From Poecilobothrus nobilitatus (taxonomy: Eukaryota; Arthropoda; Insecta; Diptera; Dolichopodidae), in the NCBI GenBank assembly GCA_947095535.1, contig OX352773.1:31641398-31705397 (forward strand): a DNA stretch of 64,000 nt. Direction: 5' to 3'. The notes below the pieces were generated by a model. The model was not told the origin of the DNA and did not search any database. It saw only the letters and a program-made list of their open reading frames with translations. Shown one piece after another: positions 23,205 through 35,587 of the stretch (its first letter is position 1; each line of letters opens with the position of its first letter). The position numbers were made by a program, and so were the translations under genes.

Positions 23205-23720
23205 TCTAAGGGAGGTGGAAATCTTCCAAAGACACCAAGAATTCCCCCTTGGTAGTTTCAGCTTCTTACTAACTAAACTCACCTTCCCCTTTTAATCAAC
23301 ATATTGGGATAAAACCCCTACTTGCTAACAGAGCATATTTTGGTTAGGGAGTCGGGATAAGAAAGAATAGGATAAGGATACAAAAAGATTGAATTGGGAG
23401 TGGGGCTGTAAGAGAACAATGAATCCCCCTATTATTATTACTATTTTGCTAATTAGTGACTATAGCCATCAACAATTACAACATGCAGTAGTATATATTC
23501 TCCTTGCTGCATGAAATAATTAATTTAAGACAACCTCACTGTTACTGTAGCAACTATTATTATTGCTATTGTTATTATTTATTAATATTATTATTTACTA
23601 CAGAGTCATGGTCATCAGTGGATTACAACGTGCAGTATAGTATATAACACCTTCCTGGATGATATAATCAAGGATAAGTCCACTGTGCAGCTATTATTAT
23701 TATCATTATTATTGTTATTA
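23205..23720 (+). repeat. Unclassified dispersed repeat (family X), longest copy
   Basis: This is the most complete copy of the family. Its tail is itself duplicated: GACTATAGCCATCAACAATT..ACAACATGCAGTAGTATATA (from 23458) is followed by GAGTCATGGTCATCAGTGGA..TTACAACGTGCAGTATAGTA (from 23603). Each ends in a (TTA)n-type microsatellite (23424-23445, 23549-23580, 23693-23730). The mix of GC-richer blocks separated by ATT repeats resembles an old non-autonomous element with an expanding trinucleotide end. Class unknown. Confidence 0.6.
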
Positions 23721-24415
23721 TTATTACTGTTCCGAAGTCTTTGATAATTACATAAAATCTTTTAGCTTTTATGGTTCTTATTCTGTTACCCTTTTATTCT
23801 CTTATCCTGTTATCATGTTATTCTGTTATCCTGTTGTATGGGATATATGTTAGAATAGGTTTGAAAATTGTTTTCAGTTTCAAACATTTTCTATCAATAT
23901 ATGTAATTATTTTTGGTTCTATATTAGAAATTCGAATGTCCTTAAAATATTGATTTTTCGAACTTTAAGAATTGTGTATATTTTACTTGGGTTTTTCAAT
24001 TAATGCAATTACTTGGTTTTTATGTATTTTTTTTTTTATTAATGAAAGTAATTGTAATAATTAATTTAAAAATTTTTATGACCTTCTTTTATTTATTTAA
24101 TATTTTTAATTATAAGTTTTAAAGCCTATCGTCGTTATGACTACACACAAACAACAGCATTTTATAATATAAACTCCTTTTGAATTCAAAAAAAAAAAAA
24201 AACAAACAAATAAAATTTTTTTTCCACAAAAATTCCTATAATTGACAGAAACACTTTTAAAAAAGTTTTTCTCTGTTGTTTGAAATGAAAGCAGAAGCGT
24301 GCACAGAATTTAACCATTATTAAAAGTTGAATTAAAATACATATATATTTTATATTTTATTTTCATATAAGGTAAGATTTACAATTTTTTGGTACTTTAT
24401 TTAAAATGCCTCGGT
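23721..24415. other. AT-rich non-coding stretch
   Basis: A run of TTATTCTGTTACCC-like words at 23770-23835 (repeated TTA TCC/CTG TTA) is a degenerate short tandem repeat. The stretch is otherwise featureless. Confidence 0.5.
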
Positions 24416-24793
24416 TTATGCTAGTATTTTATTATAAAGGATGTTGCGAAGATAATATGGTGAAAGGTGTACTAAAACTCGGTAATAAGAAGCTAAAACT
24501 TTCAACACTAAAGGAGGGTTATTCGTAATTACACTTTCCATTGTCTTCCACCTGTTGCAAGTATATAATGGACCTATTGCAAGACGGTGAAAAGTATCAT
24601 AATAGATATTATATAATAAAAAGTTTTTATATTTTAAAAATTGTACATTATATAAATAGAAGAAAAATTTAATAATAAAAAAAAAAATTTTCTTCATACT
24701 GCACCATAATTCTTGTATAAGACAATAAATGGCGTAGAAATAAGAGAAACGTAGTAGTAATAAAAAAAGTCTATAATTAATTAATTCACACAT
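24416..24793 (-). other. Unrecognised 125-codon open frame with ATG
   Basis: The frame begins with a true ATG and ends in TAA. The N-terminal two thirds are hydrophobic and composition-driven (long I/F/Y/L runs). The C-terminal third looks more protein-like: RWKTMESVITNNPPLVLKVL, then ASYYRVLVHLSPYYLRNIL. That part falls in a GC-richer patch (24475-24600). I recognise no family. It could be a decayed transposon ORF or a chance frame; no splice signals or Kozak context support a host gene. Confidence 0.2.
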
Positions 24794-27700
24794 TTTGCAA
24801 ATAATTGTATAACTTACCCTATAACTTTAATTTCAGATCTTTATTTTTGTATTCATTTCTAGTTTTCAGAAAAAAAAAAAAAAAAAAATAGTTAAATTCT
24901 ATGAGGCGATTGTATAAAATAAAAGAGTTATTAACATTTTAATTTTTCGTTTTTTCTTTTTTTTTTTAGTTGCCTTTTCCGTATCTGGTTTTTTATTTTA
25001 TTTTTTCTTTTGTTTGAAAGAAAATATTTAAGGACATTCATGCACGTTTCAAATAAAAAAAAAAAGAAGAAAGAAAAAAGAAAAACAAAAAAAAGAATTC
25101 TATGTTGTCTGTGACTTGATTCGGAGATAGATAGAGGACAATATACCTTATAGTATTGTTTCGTTGCTATTGTAATTTTTTTTGAATTTTTACTTTCTAT
25201 ATGCTGTGTATTTTTATTTTTTAATTGTTTGTATGTATGTGTTTGTTTTTTATTTGTTTATGGATACTTTATGGATTTGGTTTTTATAATTTGTCTTATT
25301 TGTATGCAAGTAAAATTATTGTATTTGTGTTGGAATTTTTTTTTTTTTTTTTGAATATTTAAAAGTTTTATAGTATAACATTTTTATATTATTTGTACGC
25401 ATAAATATGTAAATATATTTTTTATATAGCTATATACTTATATATATATATGTATATTATTATCCATTTTCTTTTTTTTTTAAGTTAGAATAAATCAAAG
25501 AAAATTTTGTGTATGACTAAAAAATTTTGGATTGGGAAAGGATGAAAGAAGCAGAATGAACGAAGCATGTGCAAAAGATAAAAAGAGACGACGATAGAAA
25601 TTGTATTTACTTTTCGAAAATGGTTATCTGAAAAAGTGGAAAAACATAAAATTACTTTAATGATTTAAGATTAAATTTTAAAAAATTTTGTTGATAAATG
25701 TTATGTGTTTTTTTGTCAAAATTCTAAACTAAAATTTTAGTTTTGTTGCAAAGAGCACTTAAGATACTGTTAATATAATCGCACTTAAGATACTGTTAAT
25801 ATAAAATTAAGGAACAAGAGAAAAGTTTTAAAAATATTTTTAAGTTATTTAACATATGATTAGAACAACGATATTAAGAAGAAGAGTAGCTATAATCTTA
25901 AAATATCACTCACTCACCCATTTTATTACCATCTTTTTGAATTTATTTAATAATCACTTAAACATTTTTCTCCCTAAGTTCGAAATTAGGACTTTGACAT
26001 ATGTTCAGTTTAGGAGAGTAATATCGAAAATATAATATTTATTTTTTTTTAATTAAATTTTACAAAATCTAAAAATTTTATTTTGGGTAATTAGTCATTT
26101 GTTGTGTTAGGAATGAATATATATAATACTAGAACGACTATCAACAGTTGTTCAGTTTAATTTTAAATATATATGGTTTATTTTATGACAGAAAAATGTG
26201 AGGTTAATAACAAAATGAATTCACAAGCTCATTTCGAAAGTAATAACGTTTTTATAAAGATCAAACTATGTAAAAATGACTTTGCAATTTTTTAAAAATT
26301 TGCCGTGAATATTCTTAAATCTTTTAGGCTATTAAATCAGTCTGGAAAATATGATTTCTTGATAAATCGATGCATTCAATTTCATAGAAACAATAACCTT
26401 ACAAAGTTTGAACCGTAAATACAGGACAACGAAATAAAATATAGAATTTTGTACGGGTTCTCGTGCCGGAATGGGTTAAAGAAATAATAGTAAATAAAAT
26501 TTTGTGGCTTTCTTTTCTTTATGCCAATTTAAATTGTACACAACTCAGAGCCGATCATATAAAAGATCATATCGAAATTATGTAGTAAATAATAAATAGT
26601 TTTGCAAATTTTTAATTGAAATAATTTAACCGTTTTAGCAGGGCAACAAAAAGCGAAAATTTTTTTAATGGAGTTGTAACGAAATAGTTGACGTAATTGC
26701 AAAATTCTCACATAGCTTATAGCAAATTTGTCACAGTTTTATATTTAGATTATAAAAGATTCCAGCTGTACAATTAGACACAAACATTACAGGAATATTT
26801 TTCAACAAACCCATTGAAACAGGTCAATGTATCGCCTTCAATTTGTGTCAATAATGTTCTTTAGTTATTCTGGAAAATTTAAATTTAATTGGTAAAACTG
26901 CAAAAAAAGAAAAAAAAAGGTAAATTAGGCAGCCCAACAGAAAATCGAAATTAAACGGGTTAACGGATCAAAAGAAAAAATACTGTTCGATACCATCCGA
27001 CTTTAGATGAACATTTCATCTAAATTTGGTTACAATCGCATAAACCATATGGAAATACATAATGTACAACTAAACGAACAATATACTTTCGGCTTTAAAA
27101 AATAAATACTTGTAAACTGCTATTCTCTATATGCAGGACTATATGTAGAACTATTAATGTACATATTCAAGTGTAAATATGTATGGACATAAAAATTTTT
27201 ATTGAAAGTATAAAAAAAAAAAAAAAGAATAAACTTAATCTTGAAATTTTCAATTAGAATTTTCTTAGATTTTTCGAAGTTTTCTTGTTTGGTGAGAAAA
27301 TGTACGTCTGTATATTTGTTTGGTTCGATAAAGTAAAAACTAATGATATAAAATATGGTACATACTAGATTTATTTAAAAATATAAATATAAATATTACA
27401 CATACATATATACTGTACCTGTATACTAAGTTATGTAATATTTATACAAATGTTATAAATATATATTATAGATGAAAATGATAGAGATTTTATAGTTAGA
27501 AAAATATAATTGAGTGTATAGAAGGCATATGGTTGAGAAGAGAAAAGGAAAGACATTTAGTATGTATATTTTTATATACTATTTGAATGGAATGTAAAAA
27601 TGAAATAAAGTCTAGAAAAATGTCATTAAAAAACAATTTGCTTTTTGAAGAAAAATATGAAAATGGAAAATTAAAGAAAAAAAGAAAATGTATTAAACGA

Positions 27701-28091
27701 AAAATGAAAATAAGATAAGCTTTAAGTGGAAAATATAATTTTTTTTGGTTTTTATTAAATTTAAAGATTTAAAGGTTTAAATTTTTCTTTTTAAATGATT
27801 TATTTTGGTTTATGTCAAAAAATTATTAATAGTTAATGCAGAATAAAATGGTCCTTAAAAAAATGAAATTGAGTTTCGAGAACTATAAGTAGAGTAGAAC
27901 AATTTGAACAGCTTTAACTCTATACATTATATTGAATGTGATTTAAAATATCTAAAGAATACCAAGATAAGAATAATTTAAACATTTAATTTAATTTTTA
28001 CGCAATTTTTATTACAGGTATATCGAAATTATAAAAAAAGATTTTATAAGTTGATTTTTAACATGTTTGGTTTTAATCTTACATTATGTTT
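24794..28091. other. AT-rich non-coding stretch
   Basis: No gene was seen across 3.3 kb. Long poly-A/T runs occur at 24871, 25332, 26888 and 27209. A weak recursive-splice-like site (TTTTTATTACAG then GTATAT) ends at 28017 on the plus strand. A small fold-back (AGATGAA..TTCATCT) lies near 27006-27021. Confidence 0.5.
25755..25803. repeat. 23-bp direct duplication
   Basis: GCACTTAAGATACTGTTAAT plus ATA occurs at 25755 and again at 25781 with no difference, separated by three bases. It is a recent slippage duplication. Confidence 0.9.
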
Positions 28092-28303
28092 ATTTCGTAC
28101 GTAAGAGTAGATTTTCAATTACGATCATTATTTTTTCTTTTTTTGATCCTTTAACCGTTAAATTTCTTACATAAGAGTAGATTTTCAATTACAGCTATTA
28201 CTTCTTCTTTTTTTGATCATTTAATCCCTAAGTTTCGTTGATAAGAATAGATTTTCAATTACAGTCTTTACTTCTTTTTTCTTCTGATCATTCAATCCTT
28301 AAA
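28092..28303. repeat. Three tandem copies of a 70-bp unit
   Basis: TAAGA(G/A)TAGATTTTCAATTA starts at 28102, 28172 and 28242, exactly 70 bases apart each time. Each is followed by AC, then ATTA or TTTACTTCT, TTTTTTGATCATT and TAATCC. The copies differ at several positions, so the array is not very recent. Confidence 0.9.
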
Positions 28304-29299
28304 AGACTAAAAGGACGGCAACTCCCATTATTATTATTAGAAATTTTAAATCAATATTTCATTATTTTTTTTAAAGTACTAATGTTTTTAGGAAAATTTT
28401 CTGAAATCAAGTACTAACTATTACAATATATATGTACATTAATATTATAAATAGAAATTCGTGTAATTTATTTGGTTCAGATGAACGATCGATGCTCCAG
28501 AAACATAAATATTACCAATGTTATATACTGTACATACAAAGTAAAACAAAAAACCATAATATTCCAAATGAAATAATTTCAATTTATTTTTTCTTTTTTT
28601 TTTTTTTTGGAAAGGACTCTTACAGTCCATTTCTAAATTTTTTCATGTGTTTATATTTGTATTACAACAACTTCAACAACAGCAAGAACAAAAAAAAATA
28701 AGAAACGAAAATAAATTTACTTTCTGTACATAATATGTATGTATATATATGTAAATTAATTGTGATGGATAAGAGTTATAAATCAATGTTTTGAATTTTG
28801 TTTTCTCAAAAAAAAATGAAGAAAATTCAAAAGAATTTTCAAGAAGTCCAAAGAAAAATTAGAAAAACTAAAAACAAAAAAAAAGTAAAAAACAAATCAA
28901 TTGTAGAATAGACATCATATGATATTAAATGAGTTATTTGTTTATTTGGTATAATTTTTTCCTTTTTTTTATTTTTTTTCTAATATTTATTTAATTTTAT
29001 GAGATAATTATTTTATATATAAATATATATTCATATATATATATCTTAGTATGTGTATATACATATATATATACATTAATGTAATCAATTTATATGATAT
29101 TTAATGAATGCCTTAAGTGATTATATAGAAATTTACATTCTTTGTAATCTAACAAAAATTTTTAATATATGTGTGTATGTATAAAAGTATAATGAAACTT
29201 GAAAGTGAATATCTTTAAGGAGCATATAATTTAGTTTTTTTTTTTTGTTTTGTAAGAAATAATTATATTCGTTTTATAAAAAATATATTCAAATATCCT
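28304..29299. other. AT-rich non-coding stretch
   Basis: No gene was seen. There is a poly-T run at 28593 and degenerate (TA)n at 29010-29075. Confidence 0.5.
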
Positions 29300-29440
29300 T
29301 TTTCTATGGGGGTTGGTAGGAATCATCGAAAGACGTTAAAGTGGAGCGGTGCATGTGTTGCTTTAACCCATTAAAAAACCACCTTACTTTATGATCAAAC
29401 AATTATAGGTTAGGGGATCATTATTATTATTGTAATGTTC
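29300..29440 (+). repeat. Unclassified dispersed repeat (family X), decayed copy
   Basis: CTATGGGGGTTGGTAGGAAT and ATCGAAAGACGTTAAAG resemble the left block of the copy at 23205 (CTAAGGGAGGTGGAAATCTT, CAAAGACACCAAGAA). CCACCTTACTTT and ATTATTATTATTG follow, as in the fuller copies. It is shorter and diverged. Confidence 0.45.
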
Positions 29441-30191
29441 GGATAACGGAAAATTTTGCTATAGAGCAAAAATAGGTTTAATGTTTGCAGGAATATGATG
29501 AACGAAGGTGTTGACATTTTTCTAAAACCATCACCAATTTTAGAGAGAAGGATTGTTAATATTTTCATGATTATTGAGTTGAGAAAAAAAATTAATTTTT
29601 AAAATTGTTCACCATTCTTGTATCTTTTTATTACTGATTTTAGTTATTTCTAGAAAAAAACAGAATTTGATTCTGTTGGATTTGAAACTGTTATATTTTG
29701 TACATTATTCTCATTACTTTTTTTTTCTATTTTAAGGAATTTACAAAATTTCTAAAACTATTTACACTTTCTCTTATTTTTTTTTGTTAATCGGTACTGG
29801 TAAGCAGTATGGGTAAAATAATTTTTTAAGGATAAAATTTCAAAAAAATATAGATATTAATAAATATATCTTATATATATATATATATATATATAATTTT
29901 TTATTTCGAACTTATAGAGATGTCTAAAATTAATCAAAATCTCCAATTCTCATGTATAGTTTTTTTATATTCTCTTGCTATATATAAATATAAAAAATTC
30001 AAATTGTGAAAAATTCAATGATTTTAAAACATAAAACTAATTACTTAATTTTTAACTGCAGTTTTTTAAATGAATATATATGTTATATTATTATATTGTA
30101 CCTATAAATGATATCATCATCATCTAAAATCAAATTTAAAAAATTACAAATGCATATTATTCAAAATTTAAATAAAAACCAAGGAAATTTG

Positions 30192-30222
<31 letters not shown>

Positions 30223-33200
30223 TATATTATTTTATACATATATATATATTTATTTATGTAATATTTTTGTGTATATACATATACAAAATTTGTAATTAAA
30301 GTTGATGTCTTTTTTTTCTGTTCTGTTTTTTTTTTTTTTTTTGTTTTGTTAATTTTTAACAAAATTTTATACTAAAAAATTTTTCCCACATTATAAAACA
30401 TTCATAAATATGTAAATATTAACATTCATTTAAAATTAAAACAATACAATTTAGTTAAAATACAGTAGTGTTCAAATGTACCTCATCATCAACAAGTTAG
30501 TCCTTTTCGTTTATAATAAAAAAATTTTTTTTTACCGATCGCATACATGTAATGTATAAGGAAGGTATAATTGATATGGCTTCAAAATATCAAACTCTAG
30601 ATTTTTACATATGCATGCATTTCTCGCACTTATATGCGCACATAGAAACCTGAATAAAATATTTTTGGGGTGGTGTCTGTCTGTCTGTGGGTATGTGTAC
30701 ACATAAAATGGCCGAGCGGAATTCGATAAAATCTCATATTAAATAATATGAATAGAAAAGCTTTAGCTAGAAATTCGTCAGTCGCAAATTTCACTTTACT
30801 AGAGTCATTTTAACATTTGTTTTACGAATATTCTGAAGCAGAAAAACATTAGCAAGAATGTTATTTAGCGAAAGTTGTTCCAGAAGAAAAAAGTAACAAC
30901 TTTTCTATAGAACACTTTTTCATCCGACAAACTTTAGTTTTTTTTAGCTTCGTCCTTATTTTCACACGATTTTTCTCTAAGTCGTATTTGCAAACATGAT
31001 TTTTATTTTGTATAAAAACACCTTTTTATATCTAATTTTGTGGATGATGTGTACGTATAATGTAGGTAATATTTAAATGTCTATAAATGTACATATTATG
31101 TACAAATATGTTGATAATATAGTTATACACATGTTTCATATACATATATACGTATTTTTATAATACGGCTCTTGTAGAATGTAAATATTCCTACTAAAAA
31201 AGCAAATATTAAGTTTTCCTATTCCTGTGATTGGTTCTGTGATGGACACAGTTAATTTTTTTATTTTGCAAATATAATGCTATGAAATGTTAATCTTAAT
31301 CATTTAATATAAATAATATAAAATCAAAATATCTATTATTTTACTTTTGCACGATATTGTAATGTGCACTAAAATCAGTCTTTATTTCATATTTACATAT
31401 TTATACAATAAAAAAAAAAAAAAAACAAAAAAAAAAACAAAAATATTGTTTTAAGAAGAAAAACTTTAATTTTTTGATTTTGATTTTAAGTTTTTTTCGT
31501 TTCCCCGTTATTTTAAAATTTCCATAAAAATTTTCAATTCAATTCAAATTCTTTCTAATGTCAACATGGATCAGAATATTTTTCATTTACCGAATTGAAA
31601 TAAAAACAAACAAAAACAAAATATATATGTATATAACTTTTTTTTTTTGGCACAGATTTCTCACTCAAAATTTTATTTTCTTATTTTTGTTTTTTATTTT
31701 AATTCAAAATCAAGGACACCATAGTGAACTAAATTCATTCTATTCTATTCATTTTCATTTAATCTGAAGGAACAGAAAATGATAAGAAAAAACAAAAGAA
31801 GAAAAATAAACAAATTTAAAACATAAATATGTATGTATGTTCGTAAAATTGTTTGTATATGAATAATTTAGAAAAAAGGAACTGACAAACAAAAAAAAAA
31901 AAAATAATTGTATTTATTTTTTGCTTTTCTGTTTTTCTGTTTTTGGACTTTTTTTTTTTTATTTCCATTTACATAAAAATTTTCCTTATTTTTATTATAT
32001 TTTTCATTTTTGATTCTTTTAGTTCTCACTTCCTAACTTAACTTTAATTCTTTCATATATACACATAATATATAAATATATTTCAATTCTTTGAAATTTT
32101 TCTTTTTCATATTTAATTTCTTAAATTTTTTTTTTCTGTTTTTTTTTCTGTTTTTTTTTCTTGTTTTTCTTAAACTTCAATAAACACCACAAAATATAAA
32201 TACCAAAATATAAAACAAAATATAAAACAAACAAAAATAATCCTCCCAAGTTAATATGAATGAAAAAGTTTTAAAACCTCTGGTTAAAAAAGAAAAAGCA
32301 GAAAAAAACAAACAAAAACAAATGTATTTATTACACTCTCAACATTTCAGCATTTTTTGTTTTTATTTTTCTTATATATTTTTTCAAAGTCATAAAAACT
32401 TTTTCTTTATTGCCCATTGTCACCCATGCATTTGTTACTGTATAACAAAAAAAAAAAAAAAATCATATAAACCCATAAATATACCCTATATACACTTTGT
32501 TAGCTTCTTCAAATTTCCATTCCATTCATACACCTACAAATAAAAGTACACCTAAAATACAATACAATAAAGTCAGAATTGTTGCCTTTACACAAAAAAA
32601 AAAAAATTGAAAGGAAGAAACAAATAAGAGGAGTTGCTGGAGAATCTAAAAAAAAAAAAAACCGAAATATAAAAAGAGGAAGTAATCAAAAAGAAAACGG
32701 AATAAAAAAAATATCCTAACAGAGAATCCCTTGATACGAAAGTTATTTTGTTGTTTTTTATTTAAAGTTTTTCTTTTTTTTTACCGAATATTAAATTTGC
32801 AATAGCAACAGCAAAAACAGTTTACAGCCCTTTTTCAATATTTCGTTCTTCACTGTGTTTAGTTAAACTAAAGAACTATGGTGAAACAAAAAATATAATT
32901 TTTATACAATTTTTTTTTTTTTTTTTTTTTGATAGCAGACGATTGCTTTTATTTAAAAATGAATACTTTACTATTTGGAAAAATAAAAACAAAAGTAATG
33001 AAAAATAAAACAGTAAAAATTATACCTAACTGTAATGTTGAGATTATGTAAATGAATTATACATTAGAATGCAAAAATGTGCATATAGTATTTTTCATTG
33101 TTAAAATTTCAATTTTTTTTCTACTGTTTGTTTATTTTCTTAAAAAACAGTTATGTTTTTCACCTTTAAAATGAATTTATTGATCAGAAAGTCATGACTT

Positions 33201-33931
33201 ATGAGATAAAAGTCAAAAAGTCAAAAAGTGAATTTATATTTTATTCAAGTAATTTGAGTTTAGGTCTAAAAATTATCGAAAATAAAAAGTTAAATATCTT
33301 TACTTATATTTCGATGCGAACTTATAAAAAGTAACGCTTTTTTCGAACAACTTTTATGCCTTGGAAAACAAAAATTTAATTTTGTTTGGCAAATATCCGT
33401 TACGTAAAAGTTCAATATTTCTGTTATTTATTAATTTGTTCTGTTTTATTTTTTCAATTTAAAAATGTGTATTACCATTAAATTATACCATATTTTAAAT
33501 ATTTATAATACCACTTTTAAAAAGTTTGATTTTTATTTTGTTGCAATTTAATCAAAAATATCTGCTGTTTTCCAGACAAAAAAAAAAAAAAAAAAAAATA
33601 TAGTTACGGTAAAATGTATTTTTATTTTTGGAAAATCAATCTTTAAAATATAAATAAAAAAAAACTTAAAAGTTTTCATTTCGACTATTGTTATTTTATG
33701 ATAAGTTGGTGGTTACAATATCGTTATAATATTTAAAGTTTATTTAAGTATATAAATGTAATTTTAGAAAATTTTTAATATTGTTAGTCCATCCAACTTT
33801 TAGAAAAATCTTTAATATTGTTAGTTCATTTGTTCTTCTGTCGATAGACATGGTAGAGATTAGATATGCTTGTGAATCTTAACTGAAAATTTTGCAAAAA
33901 AATTAATAATATAGAGAGAGCGGAGCACTTT
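29441..33931. other. AT-rich, microsatellite-rich non-coding stretch
   Basis: There is no gene in 4.5 kb. The stretch includes (TA)n at 29874-29896 and 30200-30250, poly-T runs at 30326 and 32910, poly-A runs at 31410 and 33579, and a (CTGT)n patch at 30677-30690. A tandem pair (TTTTAGAAAA..TTTAATATTGTTAGT) has a 36-bp period at 33762 and 33798. Confidence 0.5.
32121..32174 (+). repeat. Pyrimidine-only tandem (T)8-9CTG tract
   Basis: TTTTTTTTTCTG is repeated about three times and continues as TTCTTGTTTTTCTT, with no A for about 45 bases. On the presumed transcribed strand this is a strong polypyrimidine tract, but no AG follows promptly. Confidence 0.8.
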
Positions 33932-34429
33932 CTCTGCACTATCCCAGTCTGCCAAGGAAAAGGCAGAAATATCTCGGCTATTTCAATTTTCAAGATGTTA
34001 GTGAGCTCTTTGACATGGTTGACAGAGAGATATCATGATGACATAAATCTAGGGTATTTTAACACCCACTCTTGTCGTAAAACCTTTTATTACTCAACTG
34101 TTATATATTCTGATATATATGTATACTTGGTAATTTTCTAAATTGCGGTATATTCTCTTTTCGGATCATATAAACTTTGCCCCTGATTTATTTTGAAGAA
34201 AAGTGTTCCACAAAATTTTAGCCGTAAACTGAAAGATAGTAGATTGATAACTTTTAAAATTTTTTACGATATACATGGAAATACTCTGCACTATCCCAGT
34301 CTGCCAAGAAAAAGGCAGAAATATCTCAGTTATTTCAATTTTCAAGATGTTAGTGAGCTCTTTGACATGGTTGATAGAGAGATATCATGATGACATAAAT
34401 CTAGGGTATTTTAACACCCACTCTTGTCG
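33932..34429 (+). repeat. A-B-A repeat block (146 + 206 + 146 bp)
   Basis: Segment A (CTCTGCACTATCCCAGTCTG ... CCCACTCTTGTCG) occupies 33932-34077 and recurs at 34284-34429 with four differences, all transitions: G or C in the first copy and A or T in the second. Between them lies B, 34078-34283 (206 bp). B occurs alone, with only three differences, at 38420-38625. The block is either one and a half units of a 352-bp tandem repeat or a short element flanked by direct repeats. A does not start with TG or end with CA, which argues against ordinary retroviral-type LTRs. Short open frames crossing the joints are not conserved between A copies. Confidence 0.9.
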
Positions 34430-35587
34430 AATAAATTTTGCTACATTTTAAAGGTGCATTATAGTCCTAATATCTAGTGATTACTCAATTTAAATTTACT
34501 CAATTTACTCACGAGTTATCTCTCAGTTTTCATAAAAAAAAAAACAAAAAATAGTTCTCCTGTTTAAAGAATTGATTGATCATAAAATAATAATTTTCCG
34601 TATAGACTCCACTTGTTAGGTTAAATCTTTAAATTATATTTAGAGTAAATAAGTTATATTAAAACAAATAATAATTTTATAATATTATAATTTAGAAAAT
34701 GTGCAACTTTAAAACAACATTGTTTAATATACCTACTGCCTTATTTCAATTTATTTCATCTTTTAAATTTGTGTTATTTACAATTGTGTCGGGATCGTAG
34801 GATTTCTTTTGTAAATTTTATAACTAGAATGAATAATCAATATAAAAATCCAATTGACGAAACTTTTTCTTAAACTGATTTGGTAGACGAAAAAAAATTT
34901 AATTGTATATTATATTTATTATATTGTATAAGATTTTATTTAAAAAATTGTAATACTGATTCTTCAGTTCAATTAAAAAAAAATATACTATTTAATTTTT
35001 CTTGAATTTTCTTAGACAATATTACATTGTTGATATATGTTTAAAATTTAATAAAATAATAGGTTTATAATTTTCAATAAAATAATCAAAAAAAAAACAA
35101 ATTTAGAATCGGTGGTAATTCGGTAGGATTTTTATTAATAATGATGGAAAAGTATATATACACATCATAAAAAATGGAATTCCGTAGAAAAACTTTATGT
35201 TTTCTTTATAGTATACTATTACAAGAAAGAAGCACATTAATTTACCTTCATATATTACTGTAGAATCAAAATGTTAAGTAATGGAAAAGAAAATGGATAT
35301 TTTAAATTTGTTTAAAAAAAAAAAATAATTTGATCTAATATTAAACATTATAAGAAAAATCAATTTTGAAGTTAATTTAAAAACAGTTTTCTGTAAAAAT
35401 GAAAATGAACGCAAACAACATTGATTTTCGCAATTTCATTCTTTCATTTTTTGTTCAGAAATAAGTGTCTGATTGTTCATTTAGTTTGAATATGTTAAAA
35501 ATAAGCCTTCAATTACTCTTAATTTCCATTATGTAGATTGAAAGTATTAAATAACCCTAAAAGTATGCAATAAATTATGTTCAAAAT
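34430..35587. other. AT-rich non-coding stretch
   Basis: Nothing recognisable. Confidence 0.5.

Noticed and set aside
33932..34429. Small LTR retrotransposon (TRIM) with A as LTRs
   Set aside because: A lacks TG..CA ends, no primer-binding or polypurine site was seen, and B occurs alone elsewhere without A.
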